A DNA stretch of 64,000 nt from Gammaproteobacteria bacterium (GCA_024638385.1 JAHEKJ010000002.1:22185-86184), one strand, 5' to 3'. Positions 29,972-39,563 are shown, numbered from the stretch's first letter. The notes: a model not told the origin generated them from the letters alone. Numbers and translations are program-made.

Positions 29972-32641
29972 GTGACGATGCAGGAATTCGCCGTAGGCCA
30001 GCGCTGGATCAGCGCGGCCGAACTTCACCTCGGGCTCGGCATGGTGATCGAGATCGAGCACCGTACCGTCAGTATCATTTTCCCGACTACCGGCGAGACC
30101 CGCATCTATGCGCGCGCCGACGCGCCGCTGACCCGGGTCCGTTTTCGCGAGGGCGACTGGGTCGAAAAGCAGGACGGCGGACAGCTGCGCGTGCTGTCGC
30201 TGTCCGAAGCGGGCGGCCTGCTCACCTACCATTGCGAAGACGAGCGGGGCGCGCGCGTCGAGTTGCCCGAGGGCCGGCTGAGCAACTTCATCCAGCTGAA
30301 CCAGCCCGGCGAACGCCTGCTCAACGCACAGATCGACCGCAACAAATGGTTCGACCTGCGCTGCGCGACGCGCGAGATCGCCAACCGCTTGCAGGGATCC
30401 GACGTCTACGGACTCGCGGGCTGCCGTACGAACCTGATCGCGCATCAGCTCTACATTGCCTACGAGGTGTCGCGACGCTACGCGCCGCGCGTACTGCTCG
30501 CCGACGAAGTCGGTCTCGGCAAGACGATCGAGGCCGGGTTGATCCTGCACCAGCAACTGCTGCTTGAACGCGCGCGCCGGGTCTTGATCGTCGTGCCCGA
30601 ATCGCTGGTGCACCAGTGGCTCCTCGAAATGTTGCGCCGCTTCAACCTGATGTTCCGCATCTTCGACGAGGCGCGCTTCGGCGACGACGAGGCCGAGGTC
30701 GACGACGGTGACAACCCCTGGCACGGCGAGCAACTCGTGCTCTGCAGCCTCGATTTCCTGCTGCGCCATCGGCAGCAGGCCGCGTGGGCGCGCGACGGCG
30801 ACTGGGACCTGCTGGTGGTCGACGAGGCGCACCACCTCGAATGGTCGCCCGCCGCCGTCAGCGACGCCTATCGCCTGGTCGAGGACCTGGCCGCCGGGAC
30901 CCAGGGCCTGCTGTTGCTGACGGCGACGCCCGAACAGCTCGGCAAGGAGAGCCATTTTGCCCGCCTGCGCCTGCTCGATCCCGATCGTTTCGCCGATCTC
31001 GGGCGCTTCCTCGACGAGGAGCAGGGCTACGGCGAGCTCGCCGACCAGGTCGAGGCGATGCTCGACGATCCCGGGCGCGCCGCCGAAGTCGACGACCTGC
31101 TCGACCGACACGGCACCGGCCGCGTGATGTTTCGCAATACCCGCCACGTCGTGCAGGGCTTTCCCGAGCGCGAAGCCTTGCCGGCGAGCCTGCCGGCCGG
31201 CGTCAGCGAGGAGCGGTACTGCGACTGGCTGGGCGACCTGCTGCGCGAAATGCGCGACACGAAGGTGCTCGTCATCGCCGCCGCCGCGTCGACCGCTATC
31301 GGGCTCGCGGCCGCGCTCAAGCGACGCTTCGGGCTGCGCGCGGCGACCTTTCACGAGGGCATGTCGCTCGTCGAGCGCGACCGCGCCGCGGCCTGGTTCG
31401 CCGATCCGGACGACGGCGCGCAGGTACTGGTGTGCTCGGAGATCGGCAGCGAAGGACGCAACTTCCAGTTCGCGCATCATCTCGTGCTCTACGACCTGCC
31501 GCGCAATCCCGATCTGCTCGAGCAGCGCATCGGCCGTCTCGACCGCATCGGCCAGAGCGCGGTCATTCGCATTCACGTGCCTTACGCCGCCGGCAGCGAA
31601 CGCGAGGTGCTTTTTCGCTGGTATCACGAGGGCCTCGACGCGTTTCGCCGGACCTGTCCGGCCGGACATCAGGTCTACCAGAACCTGCAGCACGAGCTCG
31701 AGCGCCACCTCGACGATCCGGCGCTGCCGCTCGACGATCTGCTCGGCCAGACGCGCGCGCTGCACGATCGCTTCGACGCGGCGCTGCAGAAGGGTCGCGA
31801 TCGCCTGCTCGAGTTCAATTCGTGCCGGCCAAGGGTCGCCGAACGCCTGATCGACGAAGCGCTCGCGCGCGAGCGCGAACTCGACCTGTTCGGCTACATG
31901 GAGCGGATCTACGATTGCTACGGCGTCAACAGCGATATCCGTGGCGCCGGACGCTGGGCCGTTACGCCGGGCGACAACATGCTGACGCCGATGCCGGGGC
32001 TGCCCGAGGACGGCATGACCGTGACCTACGACCGCAGCGCCGCGCTCGCCAACGAGGACCTGCATTACCTGACCTGGGAGCACCCGTTCGTGCGCAACGC
32101 GATGGACATGATCCTGTCGAGCGAATTCGGCAATACCGCGCTGGTCGCGCTCGCCGGCGTCGGCGTCGATCCCGGCACTGTGCTCGCCGAATGTTACTTC
32201 CTGATGGATTTCAGCGACGATGCACGCAGCCACCGCGAGCGCTATTTCCCGAACGCCAGCATCCGCGTCGTGCTCGACGAGCGCGGCGGCGAGCATGCCG
32301 CGCGAATCGAATTCGACCCGGCGCAAATGCAGCCCCAGCGGGTCGACCGCGACACCGCGATCAAGATCGTCAAGGCCCGCCAGGCGGAGCTCGCGCAGGT
32401 TCTCGAGCAGGCCGAACTGGTCGCCGAGGCGCAGGTGCCGGCGCTGATCGCGGCCGCGCGCGACCGCGGGCGCGAACTCCTCGGCCACGAAATCGAGCGC
32501 CTCGAAGCGCTGCAGCGGGTCAATCCCGGCGTGCGCGACGACGAGATCCAATTCTTCCGCGCCGAGCTCGACGCCTTCGAAACCGCGCTCGGCCACGCGC
32601 GCCTGCGCCTCGACGCCGTCCGCGTCATCGTCGCCACCTGA
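29972..32641 (+). CDS. rapA: RNA polymerase-associated ATPase RapA (SWI2/SNF2 family)
   Basis: An 889-residue translocase that rescues or recycles RNA polymerase. The N-terminus EFAVGQRWISAAELHLGLG and TTGETRIYARADAPLTRVRF matches RapA tandem Tudor-like domains. The helicase part has Walker A LLADEVGLGKTIEAG, the DEAH box VVDEAHHLEWS, LLLTATPEQLGKESH and motif VI region QRIGRLDRIGQ. Length is somewhat under E. coli (968). The frame opens at GTG 29972, but ATG at 29978 is equally likely. A TATAAT box at 29943-29948 lies just upstream; no clear Shine-Dalgarno. Confidence 0.95.
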   Translation: MTMQEFAVGQRWISAAELHLGLGMVIEIEHRTVSIIFPTTGETRIYARADAPLTRVRFREGDWVEKQDGGQLRVLSLSEAGGLLTYHCEDERGARVELPEGRLSNFIQLNQPGERLLNAQIDRNKWFDLRCATREIANRLQGSDVYGLAGCRTNLIAHQLYIAYEVSRRYAPRVLLADEVGLGKTIEAGLILHQQLLLERARRVLIVVPESLVHQWLLEMLRRFNLMFRIFDEARFGDDEAEVDDGDNPWHGEQLVLCSLDFLLRHRQQAAWARDGDWDLLVVDEAHHLEWSPAAVSDAYRLVEDLAAGTQGLLLLTATPEQLGKESHFARLRLLDPDRFADLGRFLDEEQGYGELADQVEAMLDDPGRAAEVDDLLDRHGTGRVMFRNTRHVVQGFPEREALPASLPAGVSEERYCDWLGDLLREMRDTKVLVIAAAASTAIGLAAALKRRFGLRAATFHEGMSLVERDRAAAWFADPDDGAQVLVCSEIGSEGRNFQFAHHLVLYDLPRNPDLLEQRIGRLDRIGQSAVIRIHVPYAAGSEREVLFRWYHEGLDAFRRTCPAGHQVYQNLQHELERHLDDPALPLDDLLGQTRALHDRFDAALQKGRDRLLEFNSCRPRVAERLIDEALARERELDLFGYMERIYDCYGVNSDIRGAGRWAVTPGDNMLTPMPGLPEDGMTVTYDRSAALANEDLHYLTWEHPFVRNAMDMILSSEFGNTALVALAGVGVDPGTVLAECYFLMDFSDDARSHRERYFPNASIRVVLDERGGEHAARIEFDPAQMQPQRVDRDTAIKIVKARQAELAQVLEQAELVAEAQVPALIAAARDRGRELLGHEIERLEALQRVNPGVRDDEIQFFRAELDAFETALGHARLRLDAVRVIVAT

Positions 32642-32663
32642 TACCCGGCACCAGATAATTTTT

Positions 32664-32699
32664 GTTCAGATCATAAACTCGCGGGTTTTCGATCTGAAC
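32664..32699. repeat. Inverted repeat downstream of rapA
   Basis: GTTCAGATC (32664-32672) and GATCTGAAC (32691-32699) are perfect 9-bp complements around an 18-bp loop, 22 bp after the rapA stop. There is no T-tract, so it may be a weak terminator or a protein site. Confidence 0.4.
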
Positions 32700-32750
32700 T
32701 AACACCCCGCGCTTGCAACCAACGCTCGCCCAATCAGATCTTACCCAGGG

Positions 32751-32787
32751 AAAAACTCCGGTCGGCGGAGGGAGGCAACGAGTTTTT
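32751..32787. terminator. Possible bidirectional terminator hairpin
   Basis: AAAAACTC (32751-32758) pairs with GAGTTTTT (32780-32787), and CTCCG/CGGAG inside strengthens the base of the loop. The A-run before and T-run after give the shape of a two-way intrinsic terminator isolating rapA from the tetR operon. Not certain because the stem is interrupted. Confidence 0.4.
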
Positions 32788-32879
32788 GCTCCGATTAATA
32801 ACATTCTTCCGGGCTGTCGAAATCGGCGTCGCGCGATCGTTCAATGCGCATGAACTGCTATCTGGAGGGACCGAAGCGG

Positions 32880-32929
32880 TTGACATACATACCGGTCGGT
32901 ATTATAAAGCATACCGACTGGTATGTATG
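32880..32929 (+). promoter_or_regulatory. TetR operon promoter with double palindromic operator
   Basis: TTGACA (32880-32885), a 17-bp spacer and TATAAA (32903-32908) make a near-consensus sigma70 promoter. CATACATACCGGTCGGTAT (32884-32902) and its inverse ATACCGACTGGTATGTATG (32911-32929) match at 18 of 19 positions and flank the -10. Each arm is itself a palindrome (ATACCG..CGGTAT; ATACC..GGTAT), so two regulator dimers could bind and cover the promoter. The tetR ATG follows at 32934, so autorepression is expected. Confidence 0.8.
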
Positions 32930-32933
32930 CGAC

Positions 32934-33572
32934 ATGAACGGCCTGACCGACAACGACGTTTACTGGTGGCGCCCGCTCGACGACGCGCCGCTCGACACCC
33001 GCGACAAGATCCTGTTCGCGGCCTACAAGGAAATCCATCTCAACGGCTTTCAGTCGGCGAGCCTGAGCAACATCCTCGCGCAGACCGGCGTCACCAAGGG
33101 CGCGCTCTACCATCACTTCAACAGCAAGACCGAGCTCGGCTACGCGGTCGTCGACGAAGTCATCGCCAAACGCATTTACGTTTCGTTCATCGGTCCGCTC
33201 GAAGGACTCGACGATCCGATCGAGGGATTCATCGATCTGATCCGCGACGCCGGCGCGAGCTTTTCGATGACCGACATCGAACTCGGCTGCCCGTTGACGG
33301 TGCTGGCGCAGGAAATGGCGCCGATCGACGAGGGATTCCGCACCCGCCTGATCCGCATGTACGCCCAGTGGCACGCATCGATCGCGAGCGTGTTGTGCCG
33401 CGCGCGCGACGCCGGACTGATCATCGACGAGGCGAACCCCGACAGCCTCGCTGTCATGATCGCGTCGACCCTGGAAGGCAGTATCACCGCCGCGAAGGTG
33501 GCGCAGGACCTCGACAAGCTGCATCAGTGCGGCGCCGGGCTCATCCAGTTCCTGCAACTACTGCGCAAATAA
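32934..33572 (+). CDS. TetR-family transcriptional repressor
   Basis: A 212-residue regulator with an N-terminal TetR helix-turn-helix (RDKILFAAYKEIHLNGFQ, ILAQTGVTKGALYHHFNSK) and a helical ligand-binding domain containing the GCPLTVLAQEM segment seen in TetR_C_6-like proteins. I chose ATG at 32934, just after the operator; the longer frame would have to start upstream of the promoter. The leader is very short and lacks a Shine-Dalgarno. It probably represses itself and the RND/MMPL, LolA-like and barrel genes that follow; the inducing ligand is unknown, perhaps a lipid or hydrophobic compound. Confidence 0.9.
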   Translation: MNGLTDNDVYWWRPLDDAPLDTRDKILFAAYKEIHLNGFQSASLSNILAQTGVTKGALYHHFNSKTELGYAVVDEVIAKRIYVSFIGPLEGLDDPIEGFIDLIRDAGASFSMTDIELGCPLTVLAQEMAPIDEGFRTRLIRMYAQWHASIASVLCRARDAGLIIDEANPDSLAVMIASTLEGSITAAKVAQDLDKLHQCGAGLIQFLQLLRK

Positions 33573-33587
33573 TCGAGAGACACGACC

Positions 33588-35933
33588 ATGGCACGCGAAT
33601 ACTCGCAATTCATCCTCAGGTTCAAATGGACGGTGGTTTTGCTATCGGTGATCTGGATCGCGATCATGGGCGCCGGCGCGCAGCACCTGACCTTCACCAA
33701 CGATTACCGCGTCTTCTTCGGCGAGGACAACCCGCAGCTGGTCGCGTTCGAGTACCTGCAGGACACCTACTCGAAGAACGACAACGTCATGTTCGTGCTG
33801 GTGCCCGACGACGGCAACGTCTTCACCCGCGAAACCCTCACCGCGGTCGCGTGGCTGACCGAGCGCGCGTGGGGGACGCCGTTTTCGACCCGCGTCGAAT
33901 CGCTTTCCAATTACCAGCACACGGCGGCCGAGGGCGACGACCTGGTGGTCGCCGATCTCGCCTACGAGCCGGAAAGCCTCGGCGACGAAGATCTCGCCCG
34001 GATTCGCGAAATCGCGCTCGCCGAGCCGGTACTGGTCAATCGACTGGTTTCGCCGCGCGCGCACGTCACCGGCGTCAACGTCACGATCGAGCTGCCCGGC
34101 GAAGACCAGACTACCGAGAATCCGCAGGTGGTCGAGTTCGTGCGCGCGCTCGCGGCCGAATTCGAACAGACCTTCGCGGGCATCGACGTTCGCCTGACCG
34201 GCATCTCGATGATGAACAACGCGTTCCCCGAGGCCAGCCAGTACGACATGTCGACGCTGTTCCCGCTGATGCTGGTCATGTTCGTCGTCGTGCTGTATTT
34301 CTGGATTCGCGGCTTTGCCGGCACGATCGCGACCTTTTTCATCATCATTTTCTCGATCGTCGGCGCGATGGGCATGGCCGGCTGGCTCGGCATCGCGCTG
34401 ACGCCGCCGTCGTTTTCGGCGATCATGATCATCCCGACGATGGCGATCGCCGACAGCGTGCACGTGTTGATGAACTACGTGCTCGCGCGGCAACGCGGCG
34501 AAGACAAGCGAGCGGCGATGGTCGACAGCATCCGGATCAACCTGCAGCCGGTGTTCCTGACCAGCATCACGACCGCGATCGGCTTCCTGAGCATGAATTT
34601 CTCCGACGCGCCGCCGTTCCACGATCTCGGCAACATCGTCGCGATGGGCGTCATGATCGCGTTCGTGCTGTCGGTGACTTTCCTGCCGGCGGTAATGATG
34701 CTGCTGCCGGAGCGGCAGCGGCGGGTCGATTCGGCGTCGAGCCGCCTGATGGCGCGTTTCGCCGAGTTCGTCATCGCCAATCGCCGGCGGCTGCTCGTCG
34801 GCATGGGTCTCGGCTGCCTGGTCTTGATCTCTTTCGTGCCGGCCAACGAGCTCAACGACAACTTCGTCAAGTATTTCAGCGAGCGCATCGAGTTTCGTCG
34901 CGACGCCGATTTCGCGTCGCAAAACCTCGCCGGGCTCTACACGATCGACTACTCGCTCGAGTCGGGCGAGGACGGCGGCGTCAGCAACCCCGAGTTCCAG
35001 CAACACGTCGAGAACTTCGCCAACTGGTACCGCGCTCAGCCCGAAGTGCAGCACGTCAACGTCATCACCGATACCTTCAAGCGGCTCAACAAGAGCATGC
35101 ACGGCGACGACCCGACCCGGTACAGGCTGCCCGAACAGCGCGATCTCGCCGCGCAGTACCTGCTGCTCTACGAGATGTCGCTGCCCTACGGCCTCGATCT
35201 GAACAACCAGCTCAACATCGACAAGTCGGCGACGCGCATGACGGTCATGCTGCACAACATGACGACCAAGACGGTGCTCGCGCTCGAGGCGCGCGCGCAG
35301 GCCTGGTTGCGCGAGAACTCGCCGCCCGGTATGCAGGTCGCCGGCGCGAGCCCGACGATCATGTTCAGCCACATCGGCGAGCGCAACATCAGGAGCATGC
35401 TGCTCGGCACGACCGTCGCGCTGGTCCTGATCTCGCTGATCCTCGTGTTCGCGCTGCGCTCGATCAAGATCGGCCTGCTGAGCCTGGTGCCAAACCTGAT
35501 CCCGGCGGCGCTCGCGTTCGGCGTCTGGGGCATCTTCGTCGGACAGGTCGGGCTCGCTTTGTCGGTCGTGACCGGCATGACGCTCGGCATCGTCGTCGAC
35601 GACACGGTGCATTTCCTCAGCAAGTACCTGCGCGCACGGCGCGAAAAGGGACTCGATTCGCCCGACGCGGTGCGCTATGCATTCAACACCGTTGGCCTCG
35701 CGCTGGTCGTGACCTCGCTGGTACTGGTCGCCGGTTTCGGCGTGCTCGCGTTCTCGGCCTTCGTGTTGAATTCGCAGATGGCAACGATGACCGCGGTCAC
35801 GATCGTGTTCGCGATCGTCGCCGATTTCCTGTTATTGCCGCCGCTGCTGATGGCGCTCGACCGCGATAAAAAGCCGGCGGACAGCGCCGATCCCTTGATG
35901 ACTTACAAGACGCAGGAGCAAAGCAATGTCTAG
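33588..35933 (+). CDS. RND superfamily (MMPL-type) exporter
   Basis: A 781-residue inner-membrane transporter with the two-fold RND layout: TM1 at about 13-32, a periplasmic loop to about 220, TM2-6 at about 220-375, then TM7 near 400, a second loop, and TM8-12 from about 605 on. The SSD/MMPL segments are IPTMAIADSVHVLMNYVLA and LGIVVDDTVHFLSKYLRAR, the latter with the Asp-Asp-x-x-His of the proton relay. Such exporters move hydrophobic molecules (lipids, hopanoids, siderophores). No membrane-fusion protein gene is adjacent; instead a LolA-like periplasmic protein and a predicted barrel follow, suggesting an outer-membrane lipid route. Confidence 0.9.
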   Translation: MAREYSQFILRFKWTVVLLSVIWIAIMGAGAQHLTFTNDYRVFFGEDNPQLVAFEYLQDTYSKNDNVMFVLVPDDGNVFTRETLTAVAWLTERAWGTPFSTRVESLSNYQHTAAEGDDLVVADLAYEPESLGDEDLARIREIALAEPVLVNRLVSPRAHVTGVNVTIELPGEDQTTENPQVVEFVRALAAEFEQTFAGIDVRLTGISMMNNAFPEASQYDMSTLFPLMLVMFVVVLYFWIRGFAGTIATFFIIIFSIVGAMGMAGWLGIALTPPSFSAIMIIPTMAIADSVHVLMNYVLARQRGEDKRAAMVDSIRINLQPVFLTSITTAIGFLSMNFSDAPPFHDLGNIVAMGVMIAFVLSVTFLPAVMMLLPERQRRVDSASSRLMARFAEFVIANRRRLLVGMGLGCLVLISFVPANELNDNFVKYFSERIEFRRDADFASQNLAGLYTIDYSLESGEDGGVSNPEFQQHVENFANWYRAQPEVQHVNVITDTFKRLNKSMHGDDPTRYRLPEQRDLAAQYLLLYEMSLPYGLDLNNQLNIDKSATRMTVMLHNMTTKTVLALEARAQAWLRENSPPGMQVAGASPTIMFSHIGERNIRSMLLGTTVALVLISLILVFALRSIKIGLLSLVPNLIPAALAFGVWGIFVGQVGLALSVVTGMTLGIVVDDTVHFLSKYLRARREKGLDSPDAVRYAFNTVGLALVVTSLVLVAGFGVLAFSAFVLNSQMATMTAVTIVFAIVADFLLLPPLLMALDRDKKPADSADPLMTYKTQEQSNV

Positions 35934-36711
35934 ACTCAACCGATTTATCGCCCTGGTCTTGCTGGCGTTGCCGTTCGCAGCCGTCGCGACGAGCGCCGGG
36001 GAAAAGGGCCTCGAGATCGCCACGGCGGCCGACGCCTACGATGCCGGCTTCGGCGATTTCGTCGCCGACATGAAGATGATTCTCGTCAACAAGGCCGGCG
36101 ACACGTCGACCCGCGAGATTCGCATCCGCACCCTCGAGGTCGAGGGCGACGGCGACAAGAGCCTGTCGATCTTCGACGAGCCGGCCGACGTCAAGGGCAC
36201 CAAGATGCTGACCTATTCGCACGGCCTCGAACCCGACGACCAGTGGCTCTACCTGCCGGCGCTCAAGCGCGTCAAGCGGATCAGCTCGCGCAACAAGTCC
36301 GGGCCGTTCATGGGTTCGACCTTTGCCTTCGAGGACCTCGGCTCGCAGGAGGTCGAGAAGTACACTTACAAGTACCTGCGCGACGAGCCCTGCGGCGACT
36401 GGACCTGCCATGTGATCGAGCGCTACCCGGCCTACGAGTTTTCCGGCTACACCCGCCAGGTGGTCTGGCTCGATACCGCGGCCTATCGCGTCGCCAGGAC
36501 CGAGTACTACGACCGCAAGCAGTCCCTGCTGAAGACGCTGACGATGAGCGAATACCTGCAGTTTCTCGATCATTACTGGCGCCCGGGGCGCATGGAAATG
36601 GTCAACCACCAGACCGGCAAGAGCACGATCCTCGAGTGGACCGGCTACCGCTTCCGCACCGGGCTCAGTGAAGCCGATTTCCGTTCGCAGACGCTCAAAC
36701 GCACGAATTGA
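35926..36711 (+). CDS. LolA-like outer membrane lipoprotein-sorting family protein
   Basis: A 261-residue exported protein with a signal peptide (about residues 1-24, LNRFIALVLLALPFAAVATSA). The mature part shows the YLPALKRVKRISSRNKSGPFMGS and FAFEDLGSQEVEKYTYKYL segments typical of the LolA-like 'outer membrane lipoprotein-sorting' family found next to MMPL transporters. The fold binds acyl chains, so it may shuttle a lipid through the periplasm. It overlaps the transporter gene by 8 bp, with AGGAG upstream, and its TGA overlaps the ATG of the next gene. Confidence 0.85.
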   Translation: MSRLNRFIALVLLALPFAAVATSAGEKGLEIATAADAYDAGFGDFVADMKMILVNKAGDTSTREIRIRTLEVEGDGDKSLSIFDEPADVKGTKMLTYSHGLEPDDQWLYLPALKRVKRISSRNKSGPFMGSTFAFEDLGSQEVEKYTYKYLRDEPCGDWTCHVIERYPAYEFSGYTRQVVWLDTAAYRVARTEYYDRKQSLLKTLTMSEYLQFLDHYWRPGRMEMVNHQTGKSTILEWTGYRFRTGLSEADFRSQTLKRTN

Positions 36712-37898
36712 TGCGCTGGATCCCCCCCATCCTCCTCCTCCAGTGCATTGTTACGGCGGCCCCGGCGGCCGCCGATTTTTCTGGCAATATCGCGATCGAG
36801 GCGGTGACTTTTTTCCAGGACGCGCAGTTCGACGAGCAGTTCGACGACAACGCGACGCTGTCGTTCGAGCCGCGCTGGACGGCGCAATGGAACGACGGCG
36901 ACGACCGCTTCAGCGCCGAGCTGTTTCTGCGCGCCGACGACGAGGACGCCGGCCGCGAGCACGCCGATATCCGTGAATTGCTGTGGTTGCGCATCGACGG
37001 CGACAACGAGTGGCGCGTCGGCATCAATACGATGTTCTGGGGTGTGGTCGAATCGCAGCACCTGGTCGACGTGATCAACCAGATCGACGCGGTCGAGGGC
37101 ATCGACGGCGAGGAAAAGCTCGGCCAGCCGATGCTGCACTGGAAGCGTTACGCCGACGCGGGCGTATTCGACGTGCTGATCCTGCCCGGCTTCCGCGAGC
37201 GCACGTTCCAGGAAGCCGAGGGCCGGCTGCGCCCGCCACTGGTCGTCGACACCGACCAGGCCGAGTACGAGTCCGGCGACGAGGAAAACCACGTGGATTT
37301 CGCCCTGCGCTGGTCGCAGACCTTTGGTGATCTCGATCTCGGCGTGCACCTGTTCGACGGCACCAACCGCGAACCGGTGCTATTGCCCGGCACCGATGAA
37401 GACGGCGATTCGGTATTGATTCCGTTCTACGAGCAAATGACGCAAATCGGCGTCGACGCACAACTGATCGTCGAGGACTGGATCTGGCGGCTCGAACTGA
37501 TCCGCCGCGAAGCGGACTCGGGCGACCGCACGGCGTACGTCGCCGGCTTCGAGTATACGTTCTACGGCATCCTCGAATCGCCAACCGACCTCGGTCTGCT
37601 CGCCGAGTACTCCTACGACGACCGGCCCGAGGACGAGCGCGGCGTGTTCGACCGCGACCTGTTCCTCGGCGCGCGTTTCGCCTTCAACGACGTGCAGTCG
37701 AGTGAAGTGCTCGCCGGCTTCATCGTCGATACCAACTACGACAGCCGCAGTTTCCGCATCGAGGGCAATCGCCGCTTCGGCGACAGCTTCAAGGGCACGC
37801 TCGAGCTGCAACTGTTCGCCAACGTCGACGCCGCCGATCCGCTTGCCGCAGTGGCGAAGGACGACCACCTGCTGCTGGAACTGGCTTATTTCTTCTAG
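36711..37898 (+). CDS. Predicted outer membrane beta-barrel protein
   Basis: A 395-residue protein with a signal peptide (MRWIPPILLLQCIVTAAPAAA) and alternating short amphipathic strands with many Asp/Glu turns (for example LSFEPRWTAQWN, VDFALRWSQTFGDLDLGVHLF), ending in LLLELAYFF. A terminal Phe after alternating residues is the classic outer-membrane barrel signal. ATG at 36711 overlaps the TGA of the LolA-like gene. It resembles proteins that accompany MMPL/LolA-like pairs. Proposed as the outer-membrane end of the export system; this role is inferred from context. Confidence 0.75.
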   Translation: MRWIPPILLLQCIVTAAPAAADFSGNIAIEAVTFFQDAQFDEQFDDNATLSFEPRWTAQWNDGDDRFSAELFLRADDEDAGREHADIRELLWLRIDGDNEWRVGINTMFWGVVESQHLVDVINQIDAVEGIDGEEKLGQPMLHWKRYADAGVFDVLILPGFRERTFQEAEGRLRPPLVVDTDQAEYESGDEENHVDFALRWSQTFGDLDLGVHLFDGTNREPVLLPGTDEDGDSVLIPFYEQMTQIGVDAQLIVEDWIWRLELIRREADSGDRTAYVAGFEYTFYGILESPTDLGLLAEYSYDDRPEDERGVFDRDLFLGARFAFNDVQSSEVLAGFIVDTNYDSRSFRIEGNRRFGDSFKGTLELQLFANVDAADPLAAVAKDDHLLLELAYFF

Positions 37899-37988
37899 CG
37901 TTGGCGATCCCGACGGTGCTGGTAATCGCGTTGCCGCGGGCGTAAGCTGAGCGAAAGGTTCGCCACCGCCGTATCGACAGGGGAAACA

Positions 37989-38297
37989 ATGGACGACAAC
38001 GCCGAACTTGGCATCCTGAAGACGCAGGCGGCGAAGAAAAGCGGCGTCGCCGAACGCCAGTCCTGGGGCATTGCCTACGTCAACGAAAGAATCCTGATCT
38101 ACCTGTTCGCGCTCGCGCTGATCGGGCTCGCCGTGGTCTGGGCGACCGCGACCTCGGCCTGGGTACTCTACGGCTCGTTCGCCGGCGTCGTCGCGATCAC
38201 GGTCCTGTGGGGCTACGCGCGGATCAAGCACATCGAATTCGAACGCCTCGAACGCCAGCGCCAGGTCGACGCGATGCGCGGCGATGCCCCCGACTGA
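37989..38297 (+). CDS. Small two-TM membrane protein
   Basis: A 102-residue protein not recognised. Two hydrophobic helices at about 37-55 and 57-77 (IYLFALALIGLAVVWATA; WVLYGSFAGVVAITVLWGYA) lie between a polar N-terminus and a charged C-terminal tail (EFERLERQRQ). AGGGG lies upstream of ATG at 37989. It may continue the tetR operon transcript (91-bp gap) or be separate. Confidence 0.7.
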   Translation: MDDNAELGILKTQAAKKSGVAERQSWGIAYVNERILIYLFALALIGLAVVWATATSAWVLYGSFAGVVAITVLWGYARIKHIEFERLERQRQVDAMRGDAPD

Positions 38298-38390
38298 AAC
38301 CGCACCGAGCGGGCTCGGAACACGATAACCCGTTGATTCGAATACGGTTTGTCGCCGAAAGCAGGGCGGTAGAGTCTTGCAATCGGTATC

Positions 38391-39563
38391 TCAGGTTGGT
38401 CCGACCCCACGACTGGCCTTCATTCGGCTGGCGGCGCTGGTAAAGCCGCCGTCGCTGCCGTCGACGAAGTGAATGTGCCGGCTGTCCTCGAGGCTGAACA
38501 CGAGGCAGGTCATCAACGCCGAATCCGAGCGGTGCAGGCCGTACTCGATTTCGCCGCCGGCCGCGCGGGCCGCGAGCGCGGCTTCGATCTGCCCGGCCTG
38601 TTCTTCGCTGCAGTCGAGCAGCAGGCGCAGGGTATCGTCGAAGCGGCGGTAGTCGGTGTTGCTGCGCAGTTCGACGCGATAGCGCTTGCCGGCGTAACCA
38701 CCCGCGCTCCAGTCGAAGCGGTCCAGCAAGAATTGCACGAAACTGTTGAAGTACAGCCGGGCGGCGTACCCGATGCGGTTGCGGTCGCCGACGGTGGCCC
38801 TGATCTCGGCCCTGAGCCCGCGCGGCGGCCAGCGGAAGCGCATGTTGGCGTCGCACACCGGTTTGCAGCGCGCGTCGAGACGCCCGGCGATGGTGTCGAT
38901 TTCCCCGATCAGGTCGCGGTAGAGCCGGGCATTCGCCCGCGCGTCGTCGCCGCGCGCCCGCAGCAGCAGGCTCAGCATCACGCCGCGCTGGGCCTCGAGC
39001 GGTTCCCAGCGGCACGACAGGCCGTCGAGGTCGGGCGGCCCCTCGTCGCCGGCCTGTTCGACGCGCCAGGCGGGATCGGACTTGATCCAGCGTTCGGCCA
39101 GGTCGATGCCGCCGCCGGTAAAGGTCGCCAGCTCGTTGCCCGGGCTCAGGCGGTACTTGCCGACGAGCACGCGCGCACGCGGCTGGCGATGAATTTCGAC
39201 CACCGGCACCAGGCCGACACGCAGCGACAGGTCGAAATCCGTCTCCGCCAGCCGGCGCAAGCCGAGCAACGCGCGTCGACACGCCGCGAGCGAGGCTTCG
39301 GGAATCAGCAGCGTCGCGCCGTCGCCGCCGAAGACGTAGGGAATCAGCCCGCGCTCGGTCACGTTGAGCACGGCGTTGATGCTGGCGGCGCCGATCAGGT
39401 TGACGTTCTTGTAGCGGCCCTCGGCGATCGCGCGGGTCGAGCCCTCGACGTCGGCGATGACGACGTACCAGCCGTCCGGCGCGACGGCGTAGTGGTCGGG
39501 ATTGGCGATGCCGGCGAAGTCGTCGAAGGCCTCGAGTTCGTGGTAGAAACGCTCGTCACTCAT
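38391..39563 (-). CDS. DUF3095 family protein
   Basis: A 390-residue soluble protein of the DUF3095 family. The start of the domain, WYVVIADVEGSTRAIAEGRYKNVNLIGA, recalls the metal-binding Asp segment of class III nucleotidyl cyclase folds, and YVFGGDGATLLIP the second part of that fold; whether it cyclises nucleotides is unknown. I chose ATG at 39561-39563; the frame can be opened earlier by a TTG at 39593. The start lies just downstream of an alcohol-dehydrogenase-like C-terminal remnant. Confidence 0.82.
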   Translation of the reverse strand: MSDERFYHELEAFDDFAGIANPDHYAVAPDGWYVVIADVEGSTRAIAEGRYKNVNLIGAASINAVLNVTERGLIPYVFGGDGATLLIPEASLAACRRALLGLRRLAETDFDLSLRVGLVPVVEIHRQPRARVLVGKYRLSPGNELATFTGGGIDLAERWIKSDPAWRVEQAGDEGPPDLDGLSCRWEPLEAQRGVMLSLLLRARGDDARANARLYRDLIGEIDTIAGRLDARCKPVCDANMRFRWPPRGLRAEIRATVGDRNRIGYAARLYFNSFVQFLLDRFDWSAGGYAGKRYRVELRSNTDYRRFDDTLRLLLDCSEEQAGQIEAALAARAAGGEIEYGLHRSDSALMTCLVFSLEDSRHIHFVDGSDGGFTSAASRMKASRGVGPT

